In this document: positions 42,801-54,914 of the stretch, one piece after another
Layout of the letters: every line of letters begins with the position of its first letter
Numbering within the stretch: position 1 is the stretch's first letter
Source: Parietaria judaica
Lineage: Eukaryota; Streptophyta; Magnoliopsida; Rosales; Urticaceae
Reading direction: 5' to 3'
NCBI GenBank assembly: GCA_954871525.1
Contig: OX940860.1
Span: 25,700,001-25,764,000, forward strand
Length of the DNA stretch: 64,000 nucleotides
Position numbers and translations under genes: made by a program
Notes under the pieces: model-generated
The model's database searches: none
The model's input: only the letters and a program-made list of their open reading frames with translations
Told to the model about the DNA's origin: nothing

Positions 42801-45166
42801 GTACTTATTCTCACAGGTTCAGGCTGTTGCATGGAACTATTTCGCACCCCAAGTACTTCTTAGCGGATCTTTTGATCATTCCGTGGTTATGGTAAAACTC
42901 GTTATCTTTTAAAAAAAAATTGTTTTAAATATCTGGATCTATGGAATTACGAGTTTCTAACTTGTCGTCCTTAATTTTTGTGGCTGTGGAGTGCAGAAGG
43001 ATGGAAGGGTACCAACACACTCCGGTTACAAGTGGAAAGTTGCGGCTGATGTGGAAAGCTTGGCGTGTGACCCGCATACAGAACATTCGTTTGTGGTATG
43101 CCTCTTTTTCTTATTGACCTCATTTTCGCTCTACTAGTTTAGTCTCTCTCCGAAGAAGCATGCACGGAAGGGTTGAGTAGTTTACGGTGAAGTCGGGTCA
43201 ATGACTAATTTGTTTTAGTTGGAAATTGGTAAGTTCCGTTAATAATAATGAATTTAATGTATTACAGCCTGAGGTAATTACACTGTTTCTAGGTAAGTAG
43301 GAACTAATACGACCATGGTTTACACTTACAGAGAAGGAAACTAAAGTAATTATAATAATACTTGTATATACAATCAAGAGTATCACTTTCCTGGACAGAT
43401 TTGGATATATGTTCAACGGTCATGTTCCCAACATATACACTTATTGTTATTGATATACATATATATTGGTAGGACCTGAATATATAATCAAACCTGAAAA
43501 ACACAAAAATGATAAATCTTCGGAAGTATTTTTGATCAACGATTCACAATAGTCTTTCTTTCACAAGCAAAACCAAAAACTCTCCCCAAAATGCTGTACG
43601 GCTTGGTGCCCAGTCTTGGTACCAATAATAGTATCCAAAACCTAATTGGACTTGTTCTAAAATTACTTAAATACCATTAATGAAATAAAAGAACTAAAAG
43701 ACAAAATAGACCAAAGCACTTATTATTTAAAGCTGAGTTCCCCTATTTTCCCGTCCCTTTATGTTTAAACGTGACTAAGAGCGTATCAAATTATCACCTA
43801 ATTAATTACAGCAATCGTATTATACACATTTATTTTGTTCCAATAAATTTTCCTATACCGGATTTCCAACACCTTTTCATGGCAATTTAGGTGAGTCTCG
43901 AAGATGGTACAGTCAAGGGTTTCGATATTCGGGCAGCAAAAGCTGACGAAACTTCCGAAGCTAAACCGAGCTTTACACTACATGCCCACGACAAAGCCGT
44001 GTGCTCAATCTCGTACAATCCTTCAGTGCCTAATGTACACATCTTTATCTTCTGTGCTTGTTTTGCATTCCCGTTTTGTAGTTGTTTTCTGACTTATTTG
44101 GTTTCGTGCAGCTTATTGCAACCGGATCCACTGATAAAATGGTAAGAACATCATCTATATTCAACGAGCGTAAATGTATACATAGTTGTGATACTTTACG
44201 AGCACAATTGTATAATTGGCTGTTAAATTTAACGACCACAATTATATAACTAGCTGTTATTTGTACACGCTTACGTTCTGTATTTGTTAGGAACTTGTGC
44301 ACGTAATTCTATAATTACCTTTTGCTTGTTTCGTACAGGTAAAGCTGTGGGATTTGTCAAACAACCAACCTTCATGCATCACATCCAAGAACCCTAAAGC
44401 GGTAAGAAAATCCATAAATGCGTCAGTGTTTTTATTGGGTTGAGTAATTCGCATCGTTCCCCCCTCAACTTTAATCATTGGTGCACTTTGCTATATAAAT
44501 CTTCATTTTGATGCAGAATATCCCATTTATGTTATAAATTGATACAGAAAACGTAAATATATGTAACATAATGAGAGAGTAGCAAATATATTTTTCCGAT
44601 CTACGAGGTCACATAAACATCATATTTTATCTGATGTCGTGTTCTACACCAATTAACAATGTTTGCTGTTGATTTTTTGTCGTTTCTTGTTCATTTGAAT
44701 CAACGAGAAATATAGAAAGATAGGGACTAGTTTGCAACTGATAATTATGAGGAGTTAAAATGTAATTATCTCTCTTTTTGTTGAGTATCTTTTGTATAGT
44801 GACTTAGCTCAGTAGTTCGTTATTTATCTGTGCGTATATGATGGAATCTAATCATCATTAATTAAATAATCACCAGAATGATCACTAATTTACGAATCGG
44901 ATTCTCATCCGCTTCTTAATTGTCGATAGGGAGCCGTGTTTTCCATTGCGTTCTCGGAGGACAATCCCTTTTTGCTGGCCATTGGAGGCTCCAAGGGCAG
45001 ATTGGAAGTAAGCTTTTTTCTTCACAGATCCTTTTTTTCCTTGCATATTCTCCGGTTTTTCATAAGTGCTTGACCATTGATGCCGTGCAAAATGCAGATG
45101 TGGGACACATTGTCCGATGCGACAGTGTCCAGAAGATTCGGGAATCACATAAAAACGAAGAGCTAG
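39832..45166 (+). CDS. PWP1: Periodic tryptophan protein 1 (PWP1), nucleolar WD40
   Basis: Sixteen exons give 498 residues: 39832-39950, 40028-40248, 41104-41183, 41288-41386, 41469-41592, 41691-41749, 41837-41905, 42008-42078, 42179-42275, 42817-42891, 42997-43095, 43891-44034, 44112-44141, 44339-44401, 44930-45007 and 45098-45166. It begins MISAISWVPKGAPKQVPSVA, has an acidic region (about 42-112) and family signatures RYYPSNDLDPYLKD and VAVGSMEPSIEIWDLDV. WD repeats follow (LASASADKQVKIWDV, LLSGSFDHSVVM, LIATGSTDKMVKLWDL, LAIGGSKGRLEMWD). PWP1 proteins act in the nucleolus in rRNA production and pre-60S assembly. Intron 4 uses a GC donor (GAG|GCATGT), which the reading frame requires, and exon 4 has a NAGNAG acceptor. 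Length is close to animal PWP1. Confidence 0.93.
40412..41020. mobile_element. Old repeat with GCCTCAAGGCG-type motifs in PWP1 intron 2
   Basis: The large second intron contains many short CGCCTCA, TTGAGGCG and AAGGCTTA motifs in both orientations (for example around 40430-40560 and 40935-40995). This pattern is typical of decayed non-autonomous DNA elements in plants. No clean ends or target duplication could be placed. Confidence 0.4.
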
Positions 45167-46062
45167 TTCTGTTGTTTTTGCTTTCGTAGAAGATGAAAGC
45201 TAAGCTACACGGGTCCTCTTAATTAAGGCGCCAAAAGAAGCCCGATCTTTTCTTCTTGTGTAACTTGGTCGCTTTTCGTCAAGAAAATTTTGTGCCATTA
45301 ATTACTTCAAATTTGTTTTGGAATGAGATATGGTGTACAAGTTGAATTAGGTTTTAGGTCAATCGCCACAAAAGACCAATATTTATTCAAATGTTTTTAA
45401 CATTTGTTGAGATGATGAGTTACCAGGGAAGACTACAAAATTATCCCCTCATTAAAAAAAAATAAAGATATTTAGGTTTGCATAATTGCTCTTTGTGATA
45501 ATCTTTATCTAATAGTGTTTTCTTAATAATCAATTTAACTATTTGCCAGTGAATTCTTAGTTCTCCAAAATAAAATAAAAATCGTGTAGAAAATTGAATC
45601 TGATTTTTGCATAAGTATACTGATGCAATTTGAAACTGATTTCTCCAAAATGATGAAGTGTAATTACATAATATATTATATATAACCAGGTTCTAATAAT
45701 TTAAATAACGCACATAATATATATATATATATTTCCTTATTAACAAAATTCCATTTCGATGAAGAGGGATTGGCTTGTCAGCTTCACTTATTTGTCCTTT
45801 TTCTTACAAATAATAGTGGTAAAAATATCTCGGCTATAATTCTGGAGTAAACAAAATTTCGTGAATATAAATCGGCATTTTTTTTTAAAGAGAAATATAA
45901 TGTTTTAGGACTAAAACCAATTATTTACCAAATTAATAAAACATCCAAAATAGTTTAAAAAAATATATAAGATCAACAAAATACCCTTGACCGGTACACC
46001 TAATATTTTATTATTTTAGTGGGAACTAATAAAAAATTTCATGTCGAAGTTTTTAAAATATA
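45167..46062. other. 3' flank of PWP1 and AT-rich spacer
   Basis: It begins with the PWP1 3' UTR, then AT-rich DNA with a (TA)n run near 45718-45730. No gene seen. Confidence 0.45.
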
Positions 46063-46782
46063 CTACTTGATGTAGATCCGCTCTATAGGAAAAACGATAA
46101 ACACGCATTGCAAGTATCGCATATATCCACAACGTCGCCTTATCGATATTTGATGCCTCTTTTTGTCCATCGTGCTCGACTCAATTTTCGCGCCCTTGCC
46201 TTTAGACATCGCGACCGTCACGTCGGTTGTCTCGCTCGTCGCGGTTGCCTTGCTTGGAACCACAACAATACTAACCTTCTCTATTTCGCCGTATTCCTTC
46301 TCGCCATACTCTGACTCATCGTACGCCGCATCATCATACACGGCGTCACCGTACTCCGTATCGTCATACTCATCATACACGGGCTCACCATAGACGGTTT
46401 CGGCGTACTCCGCCTCCTCGTCGGCGTACTCATAGTACACGGGCTCATCGCAGACAGTGTCGGCGTACTCCGCCTCCTCGTCGGCAAACTCGTCGTACTT
46501 CGGGGTATCCACCTTAAACGCCAACTCCCACCAGTTTTCCGAGGTTGTTTTACGTGAATTTGTCACGTGTCCATAGCCGCCGAAATTCCTACCAAACGGA
46601 GTGTAACGGTCGTCTTTGGTGTCGGATCCGCCTCTCTGGTGTTGTCGAGCCACCGGATTCTGCAACAGCGCAGCAACCTGGCGGGTGAGCAATTCCACTT
46701 GAGCGCGTAATCCTACGTTGTCGTCACGTCTATGCACGTCTTCTACGGAAGCATCTCGAACAGCCCGTTTCTTCGGCGCCAT
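46063..46782 (-). CDS. Gag-like YDE-repeat protein (element B)
   Basis: An open 239-residue frame with ATG at 46782 (MAPKKRAVRDASVEDVHRRD) just downstream of the primer-binding site. Residues 25-50 look like a short coiled coil (LRAQVELLTRQVAALLQN). Then comes NFGGYGH and WWELAFKVDTPKYDEF, which resembles the FKVDIPEF segment that opens the capsid domain of plant Ty3-type gags. In place of the rest of the capsid there is an acidic tract of about 80 residues of Tyr-Asp/Glu units (EYAETVYGEPVYDEYDD). There is no zinc knuckle. The last 16 or so residues are read through the truncated LTR into the target site, so the natural C-terminus is lost. Function unknown. Confidence 0.65.
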   Translation of the reverse strand: MAPKKRAVRDASVEDVHRRDDNVGLRAQVELLTRQVAALLQNPVARQHQRGGSDTKDDRYTPFGRNFGGYGHVTNSRKTTSENWWELAFKVDTPKYDEFADEEAEYADTVCDEPVYYEYADEEAEYAETVYGEPVYDEYDDTEYGDAVYDDAAYDESEYGEKEYGEIEKVSIVVVPSKATATSETTDVTVAMSKGKGAKIESSTMDKKRHQISIRRRCGYMRYLQCVFIVFPIERIYIK

Positions 46783-47190
46783 CTGCGTAGAAACGGTTGG
46801 CTCTGATACCAACTGATGTAGATCCGCTCTATAGGAAAAACGATAAACACGCATTGCAAGTATAATACTCGACTTTTCTCATTTCAATATCAACTAAGGA
46901 TTACAAAATTATTCATCTCTATATGAAGAGGGTTCAACAAACGAGAAAATGAAATAAAATGGGAAAGGAAACAAATGCCACACAATCTGAAAACAAATAA
47001 AAGCTGATAAGTCAAAAATAAATAAAGCAAGAAACGCAGCTAATTGCTGTAGCAATTCTGCAGCAATTTTGGGAAGGAAATCTGGAAATTAATTGATGTA
47101 TCAATTCTGAAGCAATTGTGGAAATCTCGAAAATAATTGCTATAGGAAATCTTGAAGTCAATATCTTTTCTTTCCTTTCCATCCGCATCA
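46068..47190 (-). mobile_element. Non-autonomous Ty3-type LTR retrotransposon (copy B)
   Basis: Same family and orientation as the element at 5996-7682. The target duplication CTACT is at 46063-46067 and 47191-47195. The 5' LTR is 46814-47190 (377 bp). The 3' LTR is only 46068-46117, because a deletion joins its first 50 bases straight to the interior. The primer-binding site TGGTATCAGAGCC follows the 5' LTR. The interior encodes only the gag-like YDE-repeat protein. Confidence 0.88.
46814..47190 (-). repeat. 5' LTR of element copy B
   Basis: It starts TGATGTAGATCCGCTC and ends CATCCGCATCA on the plus strand. The first 50 bases recur at 46068-46117 as the remnant of the other LTR. Confidence 0.88.
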
Positions 47191-47195
47191 CTACT

Positions 47196-47575
47196 GTTAT
47201 GGTTTTGATTTTTTTAATTTTTATTATTTTTCTTCTCTAAGACATTATCCACTTTTTAATCTATTTAGTAAAATTTTAAATGTACAGTTATTTTGAATCC
47301 CAAACAGATGTCCCTTCTATGATTTAAAAAAAAAATTAAAAAATTGTTAACCGAATATTCAAAATTCTACTAAAATATTTGGTTTATGCCCCGCAAAAAT
47401 TAAAAAATATTGACTGAAAATGAAATATCATCAGATTTAGGAGAAGGTAGTCAGCTCACGGCAACAACAACTCATTCTAGTTCACTTCCTTTGTTCATCC
47501 TCAGCTTAGAAGCGAAACCCAATTCGACATCTCTAAAGTTTTCGAATTTGTGATTTCGATTTTCTGGGCAGAGAT
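47196..47575. other. Upstream region of RFL copy 3
   Basis: AT-rich DNA that should include the promoter and 5' UTR of the RFL copy. Nothing specific recognised. Confidence 0.4.
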
Positions 47576-49326
47576 ATGATCGTCTTTCGCAGAGTCCCTC
47601 GAGGCTTTTCCTTTCGAAGCCACGCTCGGATTTTTCAATCCCATTTCCCAGGTACTTCTCTTGCTATGAATTTGTCTACTCGAACTCGCTCTCAAGCTTC
47701 TGTGCCCATTGAAGATAATACTCTTGAAGCCTCTTTAAGCTCGTTTCATAGGATGCTCAGAACGCGTCCTCTGCCTTCCCTCGTGAGTTTCAGTCAGTTG
47801 ATGACTCAAATCATGAAAATGAAGCACTACTCTGCTGTGGTTTCGATGGACAGGGAGATGGGTCTTCTCGGAATCCGGCCTAACCACTATACCCTCAGCA
47901 TCTTGATGAATTGCTTCTTCCATTTGAGCTGTTTGGGGTTTAGTTTGTCCGTGTTTGGGAAATTCGTTAAACTCGACATGAACCCGACACAGTGACCATG
48001 ACTACTCTCCTGAAGGGGTTTCTTGGTGAGGAGAAGATCATCGAAGCCAAGGAGCTCTTTAATAAAATGGTCGATGAAGGTTGTAAACCAAATGTTGTTA
48101 CTTACACCACATTGCTGAATGGTTTTTGCAAGACGGGCAACACTAGCGGGGCTGTTCAGTTGCTTGAAAACATGGAGAAGAGCAAAACTTGCCAACCGAA
48201 CGTAGTTTCCTATAATTCGGTGGTTGACGGCCTTTGCAAGAGCGGGTTAGTTCTTGACGCTCTCGATCTTGTTTCAAAAATGAACAAGAAAGGCATTACT
48301 GCAAACATCATCACTTTCAACACAATGATTCATGGATTGTGCGCAACCGGTGAACGAGAAGAAGCGATGCGCTTATTCGATGGAATGATGAGCAAAAAGA
48401 TCACTCCCAATGTCCAGACTTTCAATATCTTAGTTGATGCTCTTTGCAAAGAGGGCATGGTTGAAGATGCACAACATATGGTGGAAAGAATGACTTATCA
48501 AGGGATCAAACCCAACGTGGTCACCTATAATTCACTTATGGACGGTTATTGTTTGAGAGGAGAAATGGACATTGCTAGGAAATTGTTTAAAAAGATGAAT
48601 AATGAACTCTGTGAACTTGATTTGCGTAGTTTCAACATTTTGATCAATGGATATTGCAAAGTGAAGAGGATTTCCGAGGCGAATGAATTGTTCAGGGATA
48701 TATCAATGAAGCGGTTTACACCAAATGTTGTTACTTATTGCACTCTTATCCATGGCCTATGCAACGTAGGAAGAGTACAAGATGCTCGAGAGTTACTCGA
48801 CGAGATGGAAGCAAAAGGGCCACTTCCAGATATCCAGACTTATAATACTTTAATCAATGGTATGTGTGAGAACAAAAGAATCGACGAAGCGCTTGAACTA
48901 TATCAGGATTTGGAAGAAAGGAAATTTGAGATTGATGTCGTTACATACACCATCCTCATTCAGGCAATGTTTAAAAATGGAAACTTTTTAAAAGCAAAGG
49001 ATCTCTTCTCAACATTATTGTCTAAGGGGCTCCAACCTAATGTCAAGACATACTCAGTGATGATCGATGGATATTTATGTGGAGGACTCGTGACTAAAGC
49101 AACAGATATGATAAGAGAAATGGAGGAAAGAGGTTGCCCACCCAATAGCTGCACGTATAATTTAATGATCCGAGGGCTTATTCGGAACAAGGAGACGCCT
49201 AGAGCATTGCAACTCGTGAAAGACTTGGTGTCCAAAGGTTTCTCTGCTGACGTTTCAACCCTTGAGTTGTTTGTCCATTTAGTAGCAAAGGGCGAAATAG
49301 ATTCTTCTTTGAACTTGTTGAGATAA
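47576..49326 (+). pseudogene. RFL-type PPR gene broken by one missing base (copy 3)
   Basis: This is a nearly complete RFL gene. The first frame (ATG 47576) gives 139 residues, from a basic N-terminus (MIVFRRVPRGFSFRSHARIF) through the first two repeats. Then one G is missing between 47975 and 47976 (AAACTCGACATG against AAACTCGGACATG in the intact gene), and the frame ends at 47995. The remaining 12 or so repeats continue open in the next frame to the stop at 49326 and match the intact gene at 9070-10800 almost residue for residue in the last 250 positions. The N-terminal 50 residues are unrelated to copies 1 and 2. It is either a very young pseudogene, a sequencing error or a strain-specific null allele. 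Confidence 0.85.
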
Positions 49327-50319
49327 AAAGTTATTGTGTTCTCGTAGTGGAGAAGTAAAATGTATTAGTTCAAGAAAGAAAGTAACGTTGTATCTGAACC
49401 TTTTATGAACCTTTTATTATCTTGCATGGTTTCTCTCGTAGATTTGCCTTGTTCCATTTCTTTATTTGAATGACAATGCCATTTTTTGTTCTTACGTTTC
49501 GTCAACTTTTTTTGTCGGAAAAATGTCTTGATGCTTTTTATTGCATCTGGTCCATCTATGTTCCTTCGTTAAAGTTCATAAAAATGGGCACATGAATTGA
49601 AAAGATAACTGCTCTCAGCTGTGCCTGTTTTGTGGAATCATTTTTTCTGGTTTTTATCTTTTGTGGCCATCATAATTTATCTCTCTTTATCTTTTGAAAG
49701 TTATTTCTGGTAACTAACTTGTCCTTGCAGATGATGAAAGTGTTAGCAAATCAACATCAAATATTTTTTGCTTTTACAAGAATGAGTTATATAAGCTCAG
49801 ATGGAATATAAGAGGAAGATTCTAGAAACAGTTACCGCTTTCCAGCGGTAAACCCCGACAACTCGAACACTGTACAGGAGGCACTGAGACTCGATCATGG
49901 ACTGTACAATGTATTATTTCAGCTTATTATTTATGTTTCACTTTCCTATGTATAAAATCAATACCCGGGACAGGCAATATTTTTTTTTATATAGTTTAAT
50001 ATTTTTTCCAATACTAAAATCAATACCTGAGTTTCGCCCATTTTTTTGGCCTGGTCTGGTAGAAAAGGCTTGGTGCGGGGGTAAAACGGGCTTCTAAACC
50101 AAAAACTTCCGTTTCTAATTTATTTTTGATGGACAATATTCTAAATGTTTTCAAACGAAGCCAAGATCAAAGCATATTGATTATAGAATACATACGAGTA
50201 CATGAAGATATATAGATAGTAAACACAAGTGCCATTTCAGACATAACTTCACTCTCAAGGCACACACATAAGCACATTATTATTGAAATTTGGAAACAAA
50301 CATTTTTCAGTGAAAACCA
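49327..50319. other. Intergenic DNA, no gene seen
   Basis: It separates RFL copy 3 from the PR-1 gene and includes the 3' UTRs of both. No element ends were recognised. Confidence 0.4.
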
Positions 50320-51355
50320 TCAGATGCTCGTAGCTAGCATGGAGTACGGCCATTGCCCGTTGTAGTTACCCGGAGGATCGTAGTTGCAGGTGATGAAGGT
50401 CCCACCTGAGTTGCACCGCACCTTAGCACACCCCAAGCGCCTCGTGTTGCGCCAAACGACCTAAGTGAAATGCGTGTTAAGATTTTTATATATGCATAAA
50501 ATTTTTTACAGTTATAGTTTTCAATTTTTAAAAATTATATGGGAGATTTTAATCTAACTTTAGAAAACTAATAGGCACCAGGTTCACTCATATAAATAAA
50601 TTTATTTTGGGCCCCTTCTTTAAAGGACGGTCTTCTAAAATCGTCGGGGCTCTACAAGTATAAAGTCGACTTCACCTACCCACAGGGCCGAGACTAATCA
50701 AGGGTTATTCCGGTAGTTATATAAAAACAAATCACAAATACTGGAAATATATGAAAATGACAACTGAATGGCACCCCAGGGATTTTCCCTAGTTTTTGTT
50801 GGCACGGTTTAAAAAAAAAAAGCATGCCTTTCCATAACCTGAACTGGGCCTGGACTGGGCCAAAATAAAAGTAGAAGCCTAACTTGGTTCCCCGGTCTCG
50901 GTTTCACCTTAATGAAAGAAAAAAAAAAAAAACTACGAAAAAGAAAATGATATCCATAAATGAAAACCGCGTACCTGAGTGTAATGAAGGCACCCCCAGG
51001 GGTTGTCCCCGGTGCAAGAATTCGAGTTGTAGTCGTAGATGGCCTTCTCGTTCACCCACATCCGCACGGCGGCAGCCGGCGAGAGGTCACCGCTCCCCCA
51101 TGCCAGGTTCTCGCCATACGGCCCGCTGGAGTGCTCCAGTGCGCAGTCCCAGTAACGTTGGTTGGCGTAGTTCCTAGCGTAGGCCGCCACGGTCTCGTCC
51201 CACACCAGCGGCCCCACCCCCACCTCCGCTCGGGCCCGGTTGTGCGGCTCCAGCCACTCCCGCTGCGACTGGCCCAGGCTCGAGCTGGCCCCGAACCCGA
51301 GTGCAAGGATGCAGATCATCATGAGTGTTGGTGACATTGATCTAAAGAGGCCCAT
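50320..51355 (-). CDS. PR-1-like secreted CAP-domain protein
   Basis: Two exons (51355-50975 and 50460-50320) give 173 residues. The ATG at 51355 starts a signal peptide ([20 protein letters not shown].., about 29 residues), so the mature protein is secreted to the apoplast. The CAP domain has [17 protein letters not shown], the [10 protein letters not shown] loop, CAP1 ([10 protein letters not shown], split by the intron after Gln) and CAP2 ([13 protein letters not shown]). Six cysteines, as in PR-1, make three disulfides. PR-1 proteins bind sterols and mark defence responses, and the basic or acidic subclass is not clear. An in-frame ATG at 51406 was rejected because it lies only 11 bases from a TATA box, upstream of the expected transcription start. 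Many PR-1 genes lack introns, so the 514-base intron is notable. Confidence 0.92.
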
Positions 51356-51416
51356 GTTTGTGCTTTCTATGTTTGTTGTGATTGTGTGAGTGAAATGTGT
51401 ATCCATGGAAGTTGAG

Positions 51417-51423
51417 TTTTATA
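51417..51423 (-). promoter_or_regulatory. TATA box of the PR-1-like gene
   Basis: TATAAAA on the minus strand lies 62-68 bases before the chosen start codon at 51355. It predicts transcription starting near 51385-51392, which makes the ATG at 51355 the first in the message. Confidence 0.6.
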
Positions 51424-54138
51424 GCCATAAGTGAAAGAAAAAATCAACTTAATTGAAAGCCGCCAGATTAAATTAGTGTAAAATACTTCAAATTGGCATT
51501 TTAATCTAGACATCCATACAAAAATAGATTAGACTACTGTTAATAATAATTATTAACATAATCGAAAGTAATGTAGCGTAAAGTGCAGTGGTCTAAAACG
51601 TCGTTCAATTCGCTTCGAAGCACCAAAAAAACGCCAGTGCGGACTTTGAGACAGCCGTGGTGTGGAAAGCAATAAGGCCATGGCGGAACTAAACAAGCCG
51701 CGGCTAGATTTGATCTTTCCAACATTGCTATCGCCGCGGTCATACAAAAACAAGTCTCGAGACTTTCTGACAATGTTTCAGCGAAACCGAGTGTAAACGC
51801 ATAGTGTAATCTCATATTCGTAGTAGCTAGATATTTTTCTATTTATTATAATGTTTGCAATGTTATATTTGAGTAAAATCTCACATAGTATTTAGTATTT
51901 ACAAGTGTATTATTATCGATCGCGTCATTGTAGAACTATTCAAATGGATAGAATTTAAGTAGATTTAAATCTAATCATGGTATTCAAACATTTGTTCCAA
52001 GTTACGTATTCCTTTAAAATAAATCAACCTGCTTGCTAGTAGCCGCCTAGAAAAATATTTCAAATGGGCATAATTTTTTTTATTTGAAATAATGTTTGTA
52101 ATTTGTATTCTAGTGCAATCTCACATGATATAGAATTATTATTATTATTATTATTAAATCATGAAACTCGTTTTTTTTTAGCGGATAAAGCCTTGAGCAT
52201 GAATTTTGGTGGCAAATTTTTTTAACGTTACACTTGTATGTAACAACACGAGGGGCATTTTATGCGGGACTTTATCAATAGGGGCATTTTATGTTCAAAA
52301 ACTATGTTCAAGGACTTCATTGTTACAAATGAACGAATTTCATAACTTTATCCGCAAATAACAATAATAATTATGTGTTAAGTTATGTACGGATTAGATT
52401 TCCATGGATGGAGAAAGAATAGTGTTTGAATTATATATACATATATATACTTTTCTCGTATTGTGTAACTATTATTGGAAGAATTATAGTTAATAGTACG
52501 AGTTTATATGCATATTTACACTAAATCATGATATATTCAAACACTAGTTTCTTACGAACTATATTGTGATACAAAATAATAAGTGACACAATTTGAATTT
52601 TATAAAGCAAAAAAAATGCATGATGATTGATGAGTATTGATATTATTGAAAAAGCATGCAGAATTTTGGTTAGCCTCCACTAATAATAATGACGACGGCT
52701 ATGATAATCAATGGGTAAAAACAAAAGAATCAAAGAAGACTTTAATGGCGGCTTAACTGTAGATCACACGTGATTGGTCTATTTTAACGTTTGTTTAGGC
52801 TGCTATGTCTTTTTATATAATTTTATATTATCAAGCGGTATGGCCGGTTATTGGGCCCTAGGCGAAGAGTGATTCAATATCAGTAATGTAACGTAAGTAA
52901 TGTAAAAAAAAGAAAAATCAACGTAAACGTGTTTGAATTTCTACTTAAGTCTTTAAATTTAAAACAACCTAAAAGAGAGCAAAAATATAATAGAAGTTAG
53001 AGCGGTTCATTTTCAGTGTGGGAGGCAAATTCGGAATTCATAGCTGACAAATGTTTCTCTCGATTTCTCTTTTGTATTACACACCTAACAAACGTCGGTC
53101 ACAAGCTTTATATATACAATCAACTTGACTTGCTCCGCATCGGGTCTTCATTGCGATTACGGTTAATTATGTTTCACATCCAACAAGACAAACCAGTGAA
53201 GTAAACAATCAGTCATGATAGGCATTTTTGCAGAAACTGTTTTGACTGCAAATTCTATTCATATTTCCGGTTCAATACCTATAGTTCTCTGCTTGATATA
53301 TTTACGTTTTTCGTTATATTTAACAATTTCAAAACTCCTGAATTTAAATCTTGGTTTCGCCTACGTTGAAAGGGACATATAAATTGGAAATTAGTGGAGT
53401 GGGATTGACGAAGTCAATAGAGGATATTGTGAAGATGCTCAGCAGAATAAATCTTTCGAAAGATAAGTCAAGTAGTTACATTTGTATTAAAGATATTGTG
53501 AAGATGCTTAGAATTTGACTTTTATTTTTATTTTTTAAGTGACACGTGTTCAAGACTTAACAGTGCATCCAAAATTCTATTTAATCGGTTGAAAAAATGG
53601 ACAAAATTTTAGAGAAAAACAAAACAATAGACACTGAAAACTTTAACCGTGATAATAATGCCGTTATTATCCGTGAATAAATTAATGAATTATATATTTA
53701 TTGCCTCTAAGATACTTCTTGTTCTTGTACGTTAGATTGTTCGCTAGGTTTATGTGAAATTTTTATGTTATTTATTTATTTATTGTGCGACGCTGGAAAT
53801 GTTAATAATTGTACTTGTGTAGATTTTTTATTGAAGCTTTTGTAATGGGTAATAATGTTATTACTAATATCTTGCAAAGGTCATTCTGAAGGTTTTGGTT
53901 GTGTCTATTTGTAGAAGTTTTAAATAACCGACGACAACCCCGAGTTAGCCGTTTAACCTACTTATCTAGTTGACCGGGAAAAAATGTCAATAGCTAGCCA
54001 GTTGTTTTACAATTCGAGTATCTTAAAAAAAAAAAAAAACTTATTATAAATGGGTTTTGAGCGAAAAATACTCATGAGATTTTTTGTCGAAATTCGTCGT
54101 GTAAGCCTTCAAATGGTTACGGTACTTAAAAAACGGCT
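51424..54138. other. Long intergenic region
   Basis: AT-rich and without a supported gene. A balanced-composition patch at about 51580-51760 yields an open frame on the minus strand, but no family is recognisable. An (ATT)n run lies at about 52136-52156, and a small MITE-like repeat follows. Confidence 0.4.
52178..52358. mobile_element. Small MITE-like inverted repeat
   Basis: The ends GCGGATAAAG (52181-52190) and CTTTATCCGC (52346-52355) are inverted copies, each with an adjoining ATGAA(T/A)TT stretch. The interior repeats GGGCATTTTATG twice. Superfamily not determined, and no clear target duplication. Confidence 0.45.
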
Positions 54139-54146
54139 TACAGAAC

Positions 54147-54859
54147 CAAGGTTCAACTTACCGAACTTGTCGATAAATCGGTTACCGTTTTCGACGGATT
54201 AATCGATAGCTTACCGATTAACCGACGGAAAACCTATAATACTGTAGCTTACCGCTTACCGATACTTTTCGATGATTATCGACGGATTATCGATACTTTT
54301 CGACGGAAAACTTATAAAATATTTTTATAATATCATACCTCAAATTCAAAACATATGTAGATACGTAAAGTCATACACACACATACAATTTCATCAAAAA
54401 GCTCAAATCTAAAACACTAATAACATAGTCTAACAAGTCTCAACTATCAAATACATAGTTTAATATAGTAATATCTCAAACTCAAACACATAATAGAAAG
54501 TGTATAATATTTGAGTATTTAAGCAAGATATTTATATAGGTTCAAAACTACATATTTAATAAATACAAGACATAATTGTATACAACAAAACACATTTGTA
54601 ACTTAAATATGTAGGTGAAATGTATAATATTAAGTCACTTTATTAGTTTAAGTGTATAATATTAAGTCAAATTATTATGTGAAGTGAATATGCATGTTAA
54701 TTGTATATGTATGTTAACAAATTTAATATTAGTTGAAGTGTATAATATTAAATGAATATACATATTAAGTGTATATGTATGTTAAGTGTATAATATTATT
54801 TGAAGTGTGTAATATTAAGTTAAATTATTAGGTGAAGTGTATGTGTATGTGTATGTGAA

Positions 54860-54914
<55 letters not shown>

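Noticed and set aside
51356..51406. Upstream in-frame ATG of the PR-1-like gene (51406)
   Set aside because: It lies only 11 bases from the TATA box, upstream of the expected transcription start, and would bury the signal peptide behind 17 residues.
51540..51815. 91-codon minus-strand frame upstream of the PR-1 gene
   Set aside because: No recognisable domain, start context or splice continuation. It is probably chance in a patch of balanced composition.
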